NCBI GenBank assembly: GCA_013399015.1
Contig: VWZX01001678.1
Span: forward strand, 682,001 to 746,000
Origin: Galbula dea
Lineage: Eukaryota; Chordata; Aves; Piciformes; Galbulidae
Direction: 5' to 3'
Length of the DNA: 64,000 nucleotides
The notes below the pieces were generated by a model. It had not been told where the DNA came from. It ran no database searches and saw nothing but the letters and a program-made list of their open reading frames with translations. Every line of letters begins with the position of its first letter. Position 1 is the first letter of the stretch. A program made the translations under genes and the position numbers. Shown piece by piece: positions 1 through 13,646 of the stretch.

Positions 1-2067
1 TTAATGCTATGCCATGATACTGTGAGCCAAATTTCACAATCAGAGGAGCAGCAGGCCTGTCGCAAACGTGTGCTCTTCCTGCACTCACTGTCCACTCTCA
101 TGGCTTGCATCTCATGCACTTATGATATTTGCTTAGTAACCTGAATGGTATCAAAAACAACTGTGAACTCTTAATACAGAACTATTCAGTCACATGCACA
201 AAGCCTCACTTGACAGTCAGATAATGCTGGACTTTGCAAAAGCACACGTGAGTAGATCTGACAGCCCTGTTCCAAATGTCTTGATTTTTCTCCATAGTAT
301 CTGGTGAGTCAGGGAGGAAGAATAGTCCTGAATTAGGCACATTTTTCCCAGCATTCAACTACTCCACTCTCCCCCTTCTGGAGAAATTAATGCAGCTTCA
401 AACAAATACAAGGAGTATTTTGTCAGCTCTTTCTTTCTTCCCAGTGCAATAAATGAGGTGGTGCAGTGCTTCCCTAGCTAGCCCACAGGAAAGCCTAACG
501 AAGGCTTACTCGAAAGGACAGATCTCCCTTCTTCCTCTCAATGTTAACCTTGCAAGCTGCAAAGAAGCTGAATTTGGCCAGAGACCCCTAAAACCAGCAC
601 CATACCACACCTGCAGCACAAATCCCAAGAATTAAATGATGCTTGATCAACACACATCTCCTCAAAATGCAGTTCCCTCAAAAGCTACAAGACTGGACAA
701 AAATCATGGGATCTTCTTTTCTGGCTTCAGGAACACAACAGGTGCTGGGCTGGGCTGCACTCAGAAGGCAGAAATATCTTTCTTTTCAACAAAAGCTAAG
801 ACAGACAACACCCCTTGCTTTGGCAGCCTGGGACCTTAAGAAAACCTCAAATATCACCAAAGCAGCAGCCTGTTAAAATGCCACCAGTGGGACCCCTCTC
901 TTTGCACAGTCTTCCTTCATTTCACGGTGGTGGCTCTCTCAAAAGGCCGATGGAGCAGAACAAGCTGAGCTGATTTTCCATTCTAGTCAACTTGTATGTT
1001 CTCAAGGTTAGCATGGCTTGACTGTGATCAAAAACCATGCGTTTCATGGCACTGGAAACAAAGAATCAAGTAAAGAAAGAAATTAAACCCCAGGACAAAC
1101 TCCAGAGAACAACTAGCTCCTGTTTTTTTCCATTTGGGGAGGCTTGTCCACCTCCAAGCCTGGGGGGCAGACAGGACTGCCAGCTTCCCTCACCATCCCC
1201 AAGGCAAGTGGTTCTGGAGTGGGGCTGGACACAACCACTGGAACACTACCACAAGTGACAGGATGGAGACAAAGTCAGATCAGGGCAAAAGGGACTGCTA
1301 AACTACCACCTCATTTTGGGACTAGCAATGAAGGATGAAGAAATGGCAGCACCAAGCTCTCTGTCATACGGATAGGAACTCTCTTCCACAAATCTGATAG
1401 GAACAGGCCTGCTCCCCTGCCTCTGCCTAGGATCTGGCAGGCTCAGGCACACGTTTCCAGTTTGTATTTACTCTTTTTTGTGCCTTCTGCTTTTAAGTAT
1501 GACACCATCAACTTCCCTCTTTCCTTAACAGCTGAGAGAAACTTTATTGCATAGGGTTTGGGGTGAGGACTACCAGAAGTTCTCACAGCCCTCACACCTT
1601 GATGAAGCTTTTTTATCATTAAAAGCTGACCCAGAGCCATGCTCTCCACTTGCCCAGAAGGTTGCCAAGTCTTTCCAAGTCACAATCACCTCCAGCCTCA
1701 CCAGACACTGCCTTCAGGCTCTCTCTGGCACCCTCTGAAGTGCCTCCTTATCCCAACGACTGAGTGTAGCACAAAGGCCTGAGAGAGACTGACTGCACCA
1801 CAACTCAGCAGCCCTGTCCTGCCACAAGACTGCTGCAACCCTCCTCAGCTCCTGGCTTCTGAAAACCAGCAGTGCCAACAGATGAAGAGCTGAATACTGT
1901 CCACCCCAGCTCTCACTGGCCAAGCTGCTCTGGACAGTATCACCCTTTGGTAAAACTCCAGTGTGTTGCCCATGAAAAGAAGGAGGTCAGGGTGTCTCTC
2001 TGCTTAAAGGCACATATAGTTTAGAAAGAAATGTTAAGAAAAAGAGGTATGGCATAATTTGCAATGT
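1..2067. other. non-coding stretch, nothing recognised
   Basis: No exon, repeat family or RNA gene is recognisable here. Short open frames (for example at 453-635, 1037-1258 and 1714-1923) lack similarity to any protein I know, have no convincing splice signals, and are the length expected by chance. Composition is ordinary AT-rich vertebrate non-coding DNA. Diverged repeats too old to recognise by eye may be present. Confidence 0.5.
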
Positions 2068-2660
2068 CCACATGCATTCCTGGGCTGCATCCCTGGGCTG
2101 CATCCCCAGCAGGTCAAGGGAGGCAATTCTGTTCCACTCATGTGAGACCTCACCTGCAGTGCTGTGTCTAGTTCTGGAGTTCTCAGCACAAGAAGGACGT
2201 GAACCTGTTGAAAGGAGTCCAGAGGAGGCCACAAAAATGATTAGAGGGATGTAACACCTCTGCTGTGAAGAAGGGCTGAGTTGCATTGTTCAGCCTGGAG
2301 AAAAGAAGACTCCAGGGAGACCTTACTGCAGCCTTTCAGTACTTAAAAGGGGGCTATGAGAAAGATGGGAACACAGAGCATGGTCTGTTGCAACAGGACA
2401 AGGTGTAATGGCTTTAAACTAAAAGATGGGAGATTTAGACAAGATCTAAGGAAGAAATTTTTTACACTGAGGGTGGTGAAACTCTGGCACAAGTTGCCCA
2501 AAGAGGTGGTAGAAGCCCCATGCCTAGAAACATTCCAGGTCAGGTTGGACAGGGTTGTGAGCAACTTGATCTAGTTAAAGATGTCCCTGCTGACTGCAGG
2601 GGGGGTTGGACTATCTGACATCTAAAGGTCCTTTCCAATTCAAACCATTCTATGATTCTG
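2068..2660 (+). mobile_element. CR1 LINE fragment, 3' part
   Basis: The segment follows the CR1 3' region in order: text like 'gagacctcacctg..gtgctgtgtc.agttctggag', then 'ttcagcctggagaaaagaag', then 'aagaaattttttacactgagggtggtg' with the usual codons for K-F-F-T-x-R-V-V, ending with the CR1 tail ATTCTATGATTCTG at about 2647-2660. The frame is broken by stops and small indels, so it is a dead 5'-truncated copy. A 13-bp unit CCTGGGCTGCATC is duplicated in tandem at 2079-2104, near its 5' end. Divergence from younger copies in the window suggests intermediate age. Confidence 0.9.
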
Positions 2661-5600
2661 GGTTCTTCAAATGAAAGGCTCTAGAGCAAAAAGCTGACAT
2701 TTCACATTCTTTGGATAGATGAGTCTGGCATTTTTTTTCCTATTACCTTCTGCTTTCCTCACTCAGCTCACCTACCTTCTAACTATATGAAGTTCAATTT
2801 TGAGATGCAGTTGTTTGCTGCCATGTAGAAAGACTGAACAATCAATATTCCTTAAGCATCTACATATCTCCAGAGCCACAAAATGCAGGACATTTCAGCA
2901 GAAACCTGTGGTGACCTTTGTTACAGGAGACTTCAGAGGCCTGACCACAGCCTGGTTTTGAGGACAGAAATTTAACTAAGCCACAAAGCAGCTTGGCACC
3001 ACTGTAGTTTGGTCGTCCTTTCTGAGATCAGCAGAACTACACCAGCAGCTTGGCCAGCACCTAAAATCTTCCAGGCAGAGGAAAATGTTGTCCTCTGCCT
3101 AGATTCAGCAAGTTGGTTGGCTAAAAAAGCTGGTTGGCTTTTGTAGCCAAATCTACTCTTTCAATCAAGGAGAGACAGGACACCAAGAAAGACAAAGCTT
3201 ATGCCTAAGTCTACTTGTCCAGACTTGTCTTTAAAAAAAAACTTAATAATTTACTACTGCTTCTGTCATCTTCACTTCTACTTCCTTTTCTTCAGCACAA
3301 ATCATAACATGAGCATTTCAGCAAATACCAGTTTTGGTAGTAGGGTCTCTGGGCTGCCAACTGTCAGATTCAGAAAGCAGGACTGTCACATCTGCCAGAC
3401 TTGCTCTCACAGCTACTCTCTAAGGTAACATCCTGTACTTCTCCAAGTCATGCTAGCAATAACATGACATTACATCTCACCATATGTTCCTTCTTTGCCT
3501 CAAGACACACATCAAAAAGAGTCTACATACCTTTAAATAAAAGATTAATGACCAACAATGACCAACAGCCTCAGTTTAGTGCACTATCTGATCAGTCTCT
3601 TTGATTTAAGGGTGTGAGCACTGTCTCCAGTGGCACACACTCATGTCAGAAAGTCAAGAATAAACTGCTAGACATGTGTCACTACTCGTTTATGTGCACT
3701 TGTCATTGTATAAACTCCTTAAAAGAGACACAACCCTTCTTCTGGTGGAAGATTTCTTCTTTCTAACTTCTCAAAACAGCCTTCCTTCCCTGAGGCCTAC
3801 TCATACCAACCTTCCCCTTTCAGTAATAACTACAGAGAAAAGGGAAGAAAGAACATTAAGAAAGAAAATTATGAAATGTGTTTTACTAACTGGTACAGCT
3901 ACAAGATTTGATGACTGAAATAAACCTTTCTTTCCATCCCTTCATCCCACAAGGTCCCCACAGGGCAAGGCTACCTTACTGCTTTTGTTCAGATCAGGCA
4001 GGTAGCTTTTGAAGTAAGACACCAGATAATCTGTCCTGCCTGTGCTTTTGATTGTACTGTGGGGTAAACCCTGGATCACGTGAACTGAATCCCTCTTGGG
4101 AGGAACTAAACTAGAAGCACCCTGTTCTCCAGATCAGGCAGTCAGCAGCAGATAAAGCAACCCTGGTGTGAACCTCAGCATCCCAGTACCAAGTTTTTCA
4201 CTATATAGTAGATGTTCTCCAGTTGGTCCACACTACTTACTAATGTAGGCATAATCATAAAACCCAAATATTCTGGTGTCATTCATCTTTATGCCACCAA
4301 ACAAGAAGATGATACTATTATACTCTGCTGTAATATTGCAACAATGTAATAGTGACAGCAGCAAGAGCATCTTGAAGTGAACAATGTAGAGAAGAGAGTA
4401 AAAATTAGATCAAAGTAGTTTCAGCTACAATAACTAACCTAATTTCTGTAGTTTTACAATGAGTTCTTCTACTCTTGTTTTCTCTTTACCTTGCACCGAA
4501 ATAGGAAAGAATAGTTATAGAAGGGAAAAAGTAAAACAAACTGGATAAAAGACACACAAAAGTGCTACCTTTCCCCCCCTAAACCCAGTGAAAAATAATA
4601 AACTTCAGCTATTAGTTGTAAAAACAGCCAGCAGAAATTTTTAGGCCACAGAGCATTTTTAAGGTGACTGTGTTGTCATCTGAGTTTATGTCAAATATTC
4701 TCTGGTATTTTTTCTCACGCTGGATCTTAATGTTCTCTTTCCAAATGTCATTAAAAAGACCCCAACATCTAGAAATACCTCATAACTAATTCAAGTAATA
4801 AGACAGTCATCACATCTATTTTCAGTATATTAAAGTCTAAGAATCCCACAACATGGCACCTAACTTTCTCAGTTACCTTTCACCACTTATTGAGAAGTAT
4901 CTCCTGAGCCTATCGAGGTTTGCAGGCCACTGGCTAGAAGTCACCTGTCTACACAATCCATCCCATTTATTGAAAACATTATCAGGAAAGGGAAAAGAAT
5001 CTTTTCCTCACAAGCTCTTTGTCCCTAGGAGTAACATGAGCATAAAACTCAAGAGTTGCACTAGAATTTGCTATGAAATACCTTGTGATGGAAACTTCCT
5101 TGCATTCCTGGTGCAGGAAACCAACTAAACCTCACTGCACCATCTGTTCTACTTTTGTTAAATAGTTCTGGACCTGGCAGCAAGTTTGTGAGCAAAAGTT
5201 TGACACTGACAACCACTGAGGACTTAGCCAACCCCAAGTGAAATGATTTTCTAGCACTCAAATACTTCTTGAAAGCTTCTGTCTTCCTTCGTATGCCTTC
5301 CACTGATCCTCCATGCGGGAGATGATTCTGAGCTCACTAAGAACGAATGCCAAGCATGGAGGAAGAATGTGTAAAATGCACAGTCTCACTTCACCACCAC
5401 TGCCCATTTTCATGAATGAAAAGGGCAAAGTCAGCAGGGGAAGCTGGGCCCTGTCATAACTGCTGCCATGTCCTCACTCTCCAAAGCATCATGGATGCGT
5501 GTTCGATTCCTTCAAAGATAACTGCTTCTATGAATTAAACCAGCCAGAGACACGGTTTCTAAGGCAGTTAATTTTCAAGACAGTAGTTTTGAGCCTAACT

Positions 5601-8600
5601 CCTCATCTTGCATTTTCAAGAGCAACCTGGGAACGTCCAAGACCTTTAATAACTGATCTGTGTCAGCAAACCCCATTCACTAGTGATGCTACGCACAGGA
5701 CAGTAAAGGTGAGTGGTTGGGCTCTAACCTCCCACCCAGCCTACCTGCACAGGCCAGTGCCACATTACATCTCCCATACAGCCCTGGTCACATCACTTTG
5801 CCTCAGGTTCCACTTCCAGAACATGGGAAATGAGAGTGAAGGTGCTGGTGGTTTAGAGCAGAGCAAAGCTGGAAACTTAAAAATACTGTATTTATTAAGA
5901 AAGTGCAGGCAAAGTAAAGGGAGCTTGGATATTCTCCCTCCTTACAAGGTTAGGTCACTAATTTCTGTTGTTGTCCTGTATCTATCTGACTGTTTCAAAG
6001 AAACTGCTAGGACTTCAAGGACTTTGTGATCTCAGTCCATCTGTTAAATTTAACTGGAGCTGGCCAGTGGATTCCAACATTACTGCAGGGAGACAGAAAG
6101 AGACAGCATGCTCCAGAAAGAAAACAAACTAAAATATCCATCTTGGCCCATGAAAAATTCTGTTGAACTGGCAAGAAAGGTAAATAAATGGATCTGATGT
6201 TAAAACTCAGAACTGCAGTGCCAGTTCTGCAAGACTCATCAGTATCAAATCCAAGCATAAACTTGCCTAGGGAGGTTTATTTTACTTATGCTGGTTTGAA
6301 ACACAGCTTTACTTTTAGTTACTGTGAATTGCATTCTGCTTATGAATAACATTAGGTACATTTTCTGGGGACTTAAATTGTTATCTTGTCTCTGTTCCAT
6401 TTCTTGAACACATTCAGTTTACTATTCTACCTTGTTTGTGATATTACTAAAACGCAACTACAGAAAGTGGGACAACATATTTTAGACAGGAAAAGTCTAT
6501 CTGTAGATTTAGGTACAGATAACAGATTCAAATCTGCTTCAGATGACACAGGACAAGTAGGTGTCTGGGGTTTTTGGGGAGAGGTGAGATAGAGAAAGGG
6601 TTTTTCCCCTGGAGGATCGAAACAAGGTATTTTTCCTTAAAGTGATTCATAATATAAGATAGATATCAGTAAGGTCAGGAGCAAAGTTAAGTTTATGGAA
6701 CATTCACAATGTTGCACATGGCTCCATATGTCTTATTAATTTTGGTTAACAGAGTCTGTAAACGGAAAGAAACCCAAACCTCTAATTTGTTTAGGATATT
6801 GTACCTCTTTACATACCCAGGCACGTACTAATGTGGGCTGCTGTGCAGTCTAACCTCTCCAGATTGTATTCAGACCTAGGATGAAACTGCTTTCACCCTG
6901 CAAATATTTGTCATGACAAAGCTAGCACTCAACAGTTTCATTTTCCAGCACCAACCAGTATCAATTTTAATATTACACTGTCTTTTCCAGCATTCCTCGA
7001 TCTTACAGCTAGGGTTTCTCTTCAGTAGCTCCTGACTGCAACACCACAAAACTTACTCATCACCAGCATCCTGCAGAAAATGAAAGTAACCTACAGCCAG
7101 ACCCTGCAGGGTGACCAAGGTTTGCAAGGAAATAACTGCACAACTTTCTTTCAAATGGACAAAATAGACAACATCCCACTTTCAGTAACTGCTGTATTAC
7201 TAGAAAAAAACAATGATCATTACACACTTGGTTTAGAAGAAGCAGAGCAATGCCTAAAAAGCTACAAACATATGTCCTTATACTCATGTATTATGCTAAA
7301 ATGCACATTCCTCTACATACAGGTATCTATTTACAAGTAACATAAACAAGATTAATCAAAAATTTGCAGTACAGTATTTTCAGAAAGACATCCACATTCT
7401 ATAGAACGATTTCATCCACCTGCGAATGTACAACTTTTCCTAGGCCTTTTCACAGTTACTACTGGGATCTTCTCATTATCTTTAAAAATAAACCGCTCTT
7501 CATTGTGAAAGAATGAACTGTTCTGCCTTCTCTCCCAAGTTCCAATGAGTGTGATTTTCACCAAGAACTGACATATTTGTACTGTAGTAAATGTTCAACT
7601 TAAAAAAAAATTTCACTCGAGATTTTTTTTTAGAAGTGCTTTCCACAGATCTTAAAAACTTCCTTAACATTTGCTATTTAAAATCTGTTTCTTTGAAAAA
7701 CAACAGCAGTTGATCTGAAAAATAACAGCAGCTGATCTGCACCCAAAACCAGGAGATATTTTAATGTCTTGCATCTTTTTTAAGCATTGAAGATTACTGG
7801 CATACATGAACTAAAGGACGTGGATTCCCTCACTGACATCATGAGTCACCCAGTGGAAGGAGGAAAAGACTTGTAATTTGGGAGTTTTCCTGCATCATAA
7901 GCTTTTGTTGCAAGCTCTCCAGAATGAGCAAACAAGGCCCCAAAGACCCAAATCACTTCTGTGTTTAACTTTAGGGGCTTTATGAAGTGAGCAGGAGTGC
8001 TCAGATTTGCAAGTGAAATGCCCTTGCAGCCACAGCTGTAACCCAAGCCAGTCAGCAGGACTGCTGTTAACTGTCTGCAGAAGCTGAACGTGTTTCCTCT
8101 GCTCCCCCAGCTCTCCTTCTCTGTATTTCCAGGAGCAAGAAGGAGGATAAATGGGCCTTCTACAATTTGTACTAATCACCTGTTAGTCACAGTAGTCTGA
8201 AAGGCAAACTGACACATCCACTCATTTTGACTGTTTCCAGTATTTATAGTACTATTTCTCCAGGACTGTGAAGTAGCTGCCAATTATTACTAGAATTTGG
8301 CATGCAGAAGCTCATGTATATGAAAAAACATGATCAAACAATATGCAGCTCATTATAGGAAGTTTTTAACTCAGTTCCCTGCCCTAATACTTTGCTTTTA
8401 TCTCCTGGAAATATTTACCACACCACCTGATTAGGCTGTATTTTGAAAATACAAATTATGCCATCAGTCATTCGTTGCATGACAGCAAACTTGCAATTAC
8501 ACAACTCCACAAGCTCACGCAGTGCACCAAGGCAAGCACAACCCAGCCCCGAGTGTCAGTGCAGCATAAGGAGACTACCCAGTCTTTACTGATCTTAAAA
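2661..8600. other. non-coding stretch, nothing recognised
   Basis: About 6 kb of AT-rich sequence without a recognisable exon or repeat family. The largest frame (5499-6029, plus strand, 176 codons) shows no known domain and is low in CpG. A good plus-strand donor-like site (AAAG/GTGAGT) lies near 5708 without a matching acceptor or coding pattern. A tRNA B-box-like string (GTTCGATTCC, 5501-5510) has no A box or cloverleaf around it. The best reading is intronic or intergenic DNA. Confidence 0.45.
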
Positions 8601-8615
8601 GAAAACTTGGGCAAT

Positions 8616-8715
8616 GTTCTGGAGTCACGTTCTGGAGTCACGTTCTGGAGTCACGTTCTGGAGTCACGTTCTGGAGTCACGTTCTGGAGTCACGTTCTGG
8701 AGTCACGTTCTGGAG
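8616..8715. repeat. 13-bp minisatellite, about 7.7 copies
   Basis: Seven perfect head-to-tail copies of GTTCTGGAGTCAC run from 8616 to 8706, followed by a partial unit GTTCTGGAG to 8715. I see no mismatch between full units. The unit lacks stops in every plus-strand reading frame and 13 is not a multiple of three, so the frame cycles through a 39-bp, 13-residue period. This is what produces the repetitive open frames across 8475-8943. It is a minisatellite rather than a gene. The perfect homogeneity suggests recent expansion and likely length polymorphism. Confidence 0.97.
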
Positions 8716-8986
8716 AACAAAGCTTGGACAGGCTCTAACCCTGCGCCAGAGTCTGCAGGAAGGAGAGAGGGAAGCGCTTGCAGAAGAAGGACTTGTTGGC
8801 ATGATTTCCTAGGTGCAGAACAATGCTACCTTAAGACTCATTTCCCAGAGCTGGGCATCTACACCAAGAAGTTATTGGACCCCAATCCTATGTTTAAACC
8901 TACTGTCACACTTTTTCTTCCCTCTCCTCCAGTTTGCTTTTAAGCTTATGCTCCTCACACAGAGGGCCACAGAGGATTCGGTCACA

Positions 8987-9215
8987 GAGAATCACAGAAT
9001 CATTAAGGTTGGAAGAGACCTTAAGATCATCAAGCCCAACCATCAACCTATCACCACCATGCCACTAAAGCATGTTCCTAAGTACCACATCTATACATTT
9101 TTAATCATCTCCAGGAACAGTGACTCCACCACTTCCCTGGGCAGCCTGTCTCAATGCCTAACGACTCTTTCAGTGAGTAAATTTTTCCTGATATCCAATC
9201 TAAACCTCCCTTTCC
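8987..9215 (-). mobile_element. CR1 LINE fragment, 3' end
   Basis: Read on the plus strand it starts with the reverse complement of a CR1 tail (GAATCACAGAATCATTAAGG) and continues 'ttggaagagaccttaagatcatcaag', '..atcaccaccatgccact', 'ccaccacttccctgggcagcctg' and 'aatctaaacctccc'. This is the last roughly 230 bp of a minus-strand CR1, 5'-truncated. It aligns by eye with the copies at 31811 and 51528, which are probably of the same subfamily. Confidence 0.93.
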
Positions 9216-10650
9216 ACATGTATGCAGAAACGTACATCCACAGTGTCACCCTTGGCTGCCAAGAGCAGGATCCAGCTCTGGATCCAAGTCTGGAAAGACT
9301 GCAATTGCTCAATATAATTTGCCCTACAACCACCAAGAGATACAGGCAGCTTAAGGACCCGCAGAAGTCTACCCTTAAACTTTTACATTCACCCTCACTT
9401 CTACCTATCAGACTTCGGAGTGCCTCCCTCCACAAACCTGGCAAGAATACCTGTAGCAAACCATAGCAAAAGAAGAGAAGTAAGAAACAATGATGGATGA
9501 AACTCACACTGCTTAGCATGTATTTCAGCCTCCTGTATCTATCATAATGCAGTTAAACAAAACTCCCCCAATGCTAAGCAGTTGTTTCCTCTCTGTTCAT
9601 CTGGTAAGACTTACCTTGATTCACATGACACTGGTTTTGCTCAAGGCTGCAACTCATTCAGAAAGCTAACACAAGTGCCATGTCCCATTTAATATCCAAA
9701 TGAGGCTTTAAAACACTGGGCATGAGGTTTACACAGATTTAGGCTGACTCCTTCAGAGCAGAGCGCGTCATCTGAGCAAGCCTTTCTGCCCTCAGAAGTC
9801 CCAATCTAACTGGTCAGTCTGAGTGGCACAAGACGGGTAGCCACAGAAGACTGCTCTTCAGCATCTCCTCATGATATAGAGGGCACCAGAAGCTGGTCCA
9901 GCACAGATCTGCAGAGTGATCTATTTATACAGCTCTAGCAGCCTGAAACTCTGCACAGAAACAGCAGCCATCTCTTCAGCTCCCAAACTGAAAAGGGGTG
10001 GATGTCTCTAATCCAATTCCTGAGGTGTTCCCTGCAAAAATGCCAATCATTTTAGCTTTGTGGGGGGGATTGCTCCCAGTGTGTTTTGTGTGTCGTCTTC
10101 TACACCAGCTTCAAGATTCTTACACCTCAAGGATTATCTGCTTCGTCACTGGGTTTCAGATTCCACATCTGTGATTTGTAATATGGCCATTGAAATTAAA
10201 TCCAGGATAACATTTCTCCACTAGGTCCAATTAGTCAGTAGGCACTGCAACTTTCTCTCTCCCTTTTTTTTTTTCTTAAACATATGACAATAATAAAACA
10301 ACAAAAAAAGGTAATTTAGAGTCATACTATATGCAACTGTGATGTGTAAGACTTTATTATTAGTCAGAGCTTCTGGTGACAATGTAACCCACAAGACTGA
10401 AACTTGAGTGGTTTATATGTCACCAGAGCCTCAGATAAAAATGCCACCTTAGAAAGTGGGAGCATTTAACTTTTTGTAATACTCTGTACTAGTATAAAGC
10501 ATTCACTTGACTTACATCAGTGACTTCTTAAGGTAATTGTATTTGTTTGATCTTTTACAAATATCTAATTATTTTCTTCAGACCTAGTAGTGCTGAGCAC
10601 TTTAAAGACATTTTGCTAGTGCTTATTAATTAGAATGCCTACAAACCTTT

Positions 10651-10776
10651 AGGGTTTGGAGTTTCTGGCTGGGGTTTTTTTGGTGTTTTTGTTTCATTGC
10701 TTGGGTTGGGTTTTGGGGATATTTTTGTTCCTGTTTTTCCTTTTTGGGGTTTTTTTTCCCTCTTTTTTTTTTTTCC
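10651..10776. repeat. G/T-rich low-complexity tract
   Basis: Nearly pure G and T on the plus strand, with long T runs broken by GG, GGG and GGGG blocks, and closing with a T12-type run. It yields spurious frames on both strands (K/P-rich and F/L-rich translations near 10626-10922). It has no fixed repeat period. Confidence 0.85.
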
Positions 10777-12803
10777 AAATGAGAGCAAAGCATTGTAAAC
10801 GCAAAACTGGAACCCACTGCCCCCAAATACCTTATTATTTTTAGGAAGAGGCAAGGATTAGTTATGTTACTTGGTAACAGCTGCATGGTGTAGTTGCTGG
10901 TACTAGGTATCTGTACAAACACTTGTTCACAGGCTGTAAAACAAAAATGGACAAATTCTCAGCTCCTGTAGAAAAGCTAAACCCCCCAGAAAACTGGCTG
11001 GGAACAAATGCTGTGGCTCAAATTCATCACAGTCATAGCTATGGACATTACAACTAGTTACACAATAGTGGTAATTACATACCAGAACTTGATTACTGAC
11101 TTTCCTAGCATGGAAAAATGCTAATAAAAATGAAATGTTATCACAGCAAAACACATTAAAAGAAGTCACTGGAATGAAAACTGGAAGAATCAGCTAATTT
11201 TTCAGCCATTTTCCATCAGCTCATATTGCTCTACTGCAGCTTTGCTGTATTCATGGATGCATACATGTGCATGTACACACACACACAATTTGGGGAAGTG
11301 GAGGACAAACAAAATAAGTTTTTTGAACAAGCAAAGAAACAGAAATGAAAGAATGATGCAGCAAACCAATTAAGCACATGATTAATTTCTATTATCTTCA
11401 GTGGAGCTTGACTATGGTTAAAATGCTTTCTTGAATCAGGGTCCTGTTTGTCTGATGGGGGCTTTAGGTGAAATGAACCACCTGAAAGAGTCCTCAAGGC
11501 AAGGAAATGCTCAGGTTTAGCAAACTGAAGCCATGTAGGAATTCTACTAGTTAGGAAAAACTCCACAGTGGCTTCATAAATTTTCACTACCTCTAGCAGA
11601 TTCTGAATAATGCAATGCTCTTTTTGGCAGCTTCATAAAGCTGTAATCCACACAAGAAGTCCTATAATGTCTCAGCACTTCCTGGGGACTGGGAGCAGCA
11701 GGCTAGCCTTGCAACACAAGCAGAGATGAATCATTTTCTAATGCACAGTCATAAATAATGTATCCCCCATAGTACATAAATTAAGGCTGTAATTCCATCC
11801 TGCTTCTGTGATGACACCAGAAGCCCAAGATGGAATTTCAGCCTCGTTATGACCAGTTAGGATAAGCATTATTCCTATAATGATGTTCTGAGAGCTAATA
11901 ATGAAGGGAGACGTTGGGAAGGCATTACAAAAAAGAAGTAACATGTAATTACAAGCAGAAAGCAAAATCATTACGTCAAATACTGTTTGCAGAACTTGCT
12001 AAATTAAGCAGTGCATCTCAGCCCTGAAAAGCCCACTCAGCATACTTGTAGAGAGCAAGGCAAGCAAAGATCACTACTACTATCAAAAAACTGAAAGTTC
12101 TTGCAATACTACCACAGAGCAATGCTCCCATCATAGTAAACAGAAAAGGAACTATGTGTTGAAGATCAGGTTTGTACATTACAGAGTCCTTAAAATGCCT
12201 AATATAATTCCTCCTACATCCATATCCAGTATTTCACTCCCAAGTCAAACCAGCATCCTGTAAGTGCATAACCAGAAGTATAAAATATCAGAATAAAGGT
12301 ACAACATGTCCCAAGTTTGCATTCCTATTTGACTAGAAAGCTACTGAACAAAGCAAAATGCTCATGATAAATGTTTTGTCCTTCTGATGAAAATATACAC
12401 ACACACAGAGTTTACACACTGTAAATCATCTTTAAAATGTCATCAAGAACATTTCTTCCCGTAGACAATTTCAAGAAACCTTACAAAGACTCTAAAGATA
12501 TTGGACAAGCCTAACAACCAGCATTTTAATGGAAAGAAGTTTAGAATTATGAAGACAAAGAGACAAGACAATCACCTATCTAAAGTTAACTGCTATACTC
12601 ACCCTAGACTCTTCTTAAAAAGTCCCATGATTTTTAGCAATTCCCACAAGATTTCAAGTAGGTCTGGAAACAGTTTTCTTTCAGAGACAAGAAGAAAATA
12701 AATTTCTGATCATCCTACACAAACAAGGCATGGAACAGGATGATCCATTGCATGGACTGCTGCCAGTTTCTGAACTTTTTTGCATGGTTCATTCACAAAT
12801 TTA

Positions 12804-12823
12804 CCCCCCCCCCCCTCCCCCCC
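12804..12823. repeat. homopolymeric C tract (C12-T-C7)
   Basis: Twelve C, one T, seven C on the plus strand. It is a single-strand G-run on the minus strand and prone to sequencing and assembly length error. Confidence 0.95.
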
Positions 12824-13646
12824 AGTCTTGATAATGTGAGACTAAGTCAAATTCACTCTCTCTTGCTCTCCCTTCTTAGTTTTCTAGCTTACAGAGCTGT
12901 AAAGAAGGCAAAGCCTGAAGATTATAACAAAAAGTAAAATAAAATTGGGCAGGAAGCTGGTATCTTTAAAAGCTGAAAATATTTAAGCCTAGAGTAACTG
13001 TTTTGTTTTCTGATGCTTCCCCAGAAGCCATAGTATTATTTGTTCCTTACCTCCCAACTCTTCCTCTTTCCACTTCCCCTTTTCAAAGCATTACATAAAG
13101 TGTTCAAACCTGAACACCTGGACTTCACATTTCCTACAGTCACATTTGAGCACCTTAACAGTAACGGTCTCATATTCAAGGGGGCCACTCACCTGGAGAT
13201 ACCTAGTGATTTTTCTGTTCTCTTTTAATCATTCTGCTAACCAGCAACATTTAAAATCTGCAGATAACTATTTGTATGCCTAACAGCTGCATTTAAGGAC
13301 ACATATTTTCCACGAACCCATTTTTCCCCTTTTGCCTTTTGTAACTCTTCAAACAAAAAAAAGTATCAAAGATCAAGAGAAAATGACAAAGAAATCAAGA
13401 AAATCAAAGTCTAAAAGCTCCTTGCCTCCATGGTATCTCCACAAGAATATCATCACCTCTAAATAGCAACCTGAAACCTACTCAAGACACTTATGTAAGT
13501 CGTGACTCAAGAACTGAAGCTATGAGTGTCAAAACATTCAACGACACAGTACCCTCTGCTCCTAGTAGTAGAGGAGTAACTACTGAGAATATGCAAAGGA
13601 GATTCTTCCACTAGAGAAAAACAGCAGTAGAAACTTCTCAGAGATC

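Larger units (their letters stand above)
9216..13646. other. non-coding stretch with low-complexity tracts
   Basis: No recognisable exon or transposon. It contains a G/T-rich low-complexity tract (10651-10776), a short CA run with a TACATG-TG-CATGTA palindrome (11262-11287), a short CA run near 12400, and a C-tract (12804-12823). A good minus-strand donor-like site (AATCAAG/GTAAGTCT, exon end 9615) has only a stop-containing, unsupported exon upstream of it. Intronic or intergenic. Confidence 0.45.

Noticed and set aside
5501..5510. GTTCGATTCC resembles a tRNA B box
   Set aside because: No A box, no acceptor-stem pairing and no cloverleaf could be found around it on either strand.
5499..6029. 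176-codon plus-strand frame
   Set aside because: The longest non-repeat frame in the AT-rich part, but the translation resembles no known protein and has no domain pattern; an in-frame donor-like site at about 5708 lacks support.
7051..7066. Possible minus-strand microexon (TTTTCTGCAG acceptor, then GATGATGA-like bases, then GTAAGT donor)
   Set aside because: A 14-15 bp exon from splice-site matches alone is too weak; matches like this arise by chance in 64 kb.
8475..8943. Repetitive protein frames with a 13-residue period
   Set aside because: They are produced by the 13-bp minisatellite, which lacks stops in the plus-strand frames. No start context, splice sites or domains.
9615..9680. Strong minus-strand donor AATCAAG/GTAAGTCT
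   Set aside because: The sequence upstream has stops in the plausible frames and only weak acceptors, and nothing links it to other exons.
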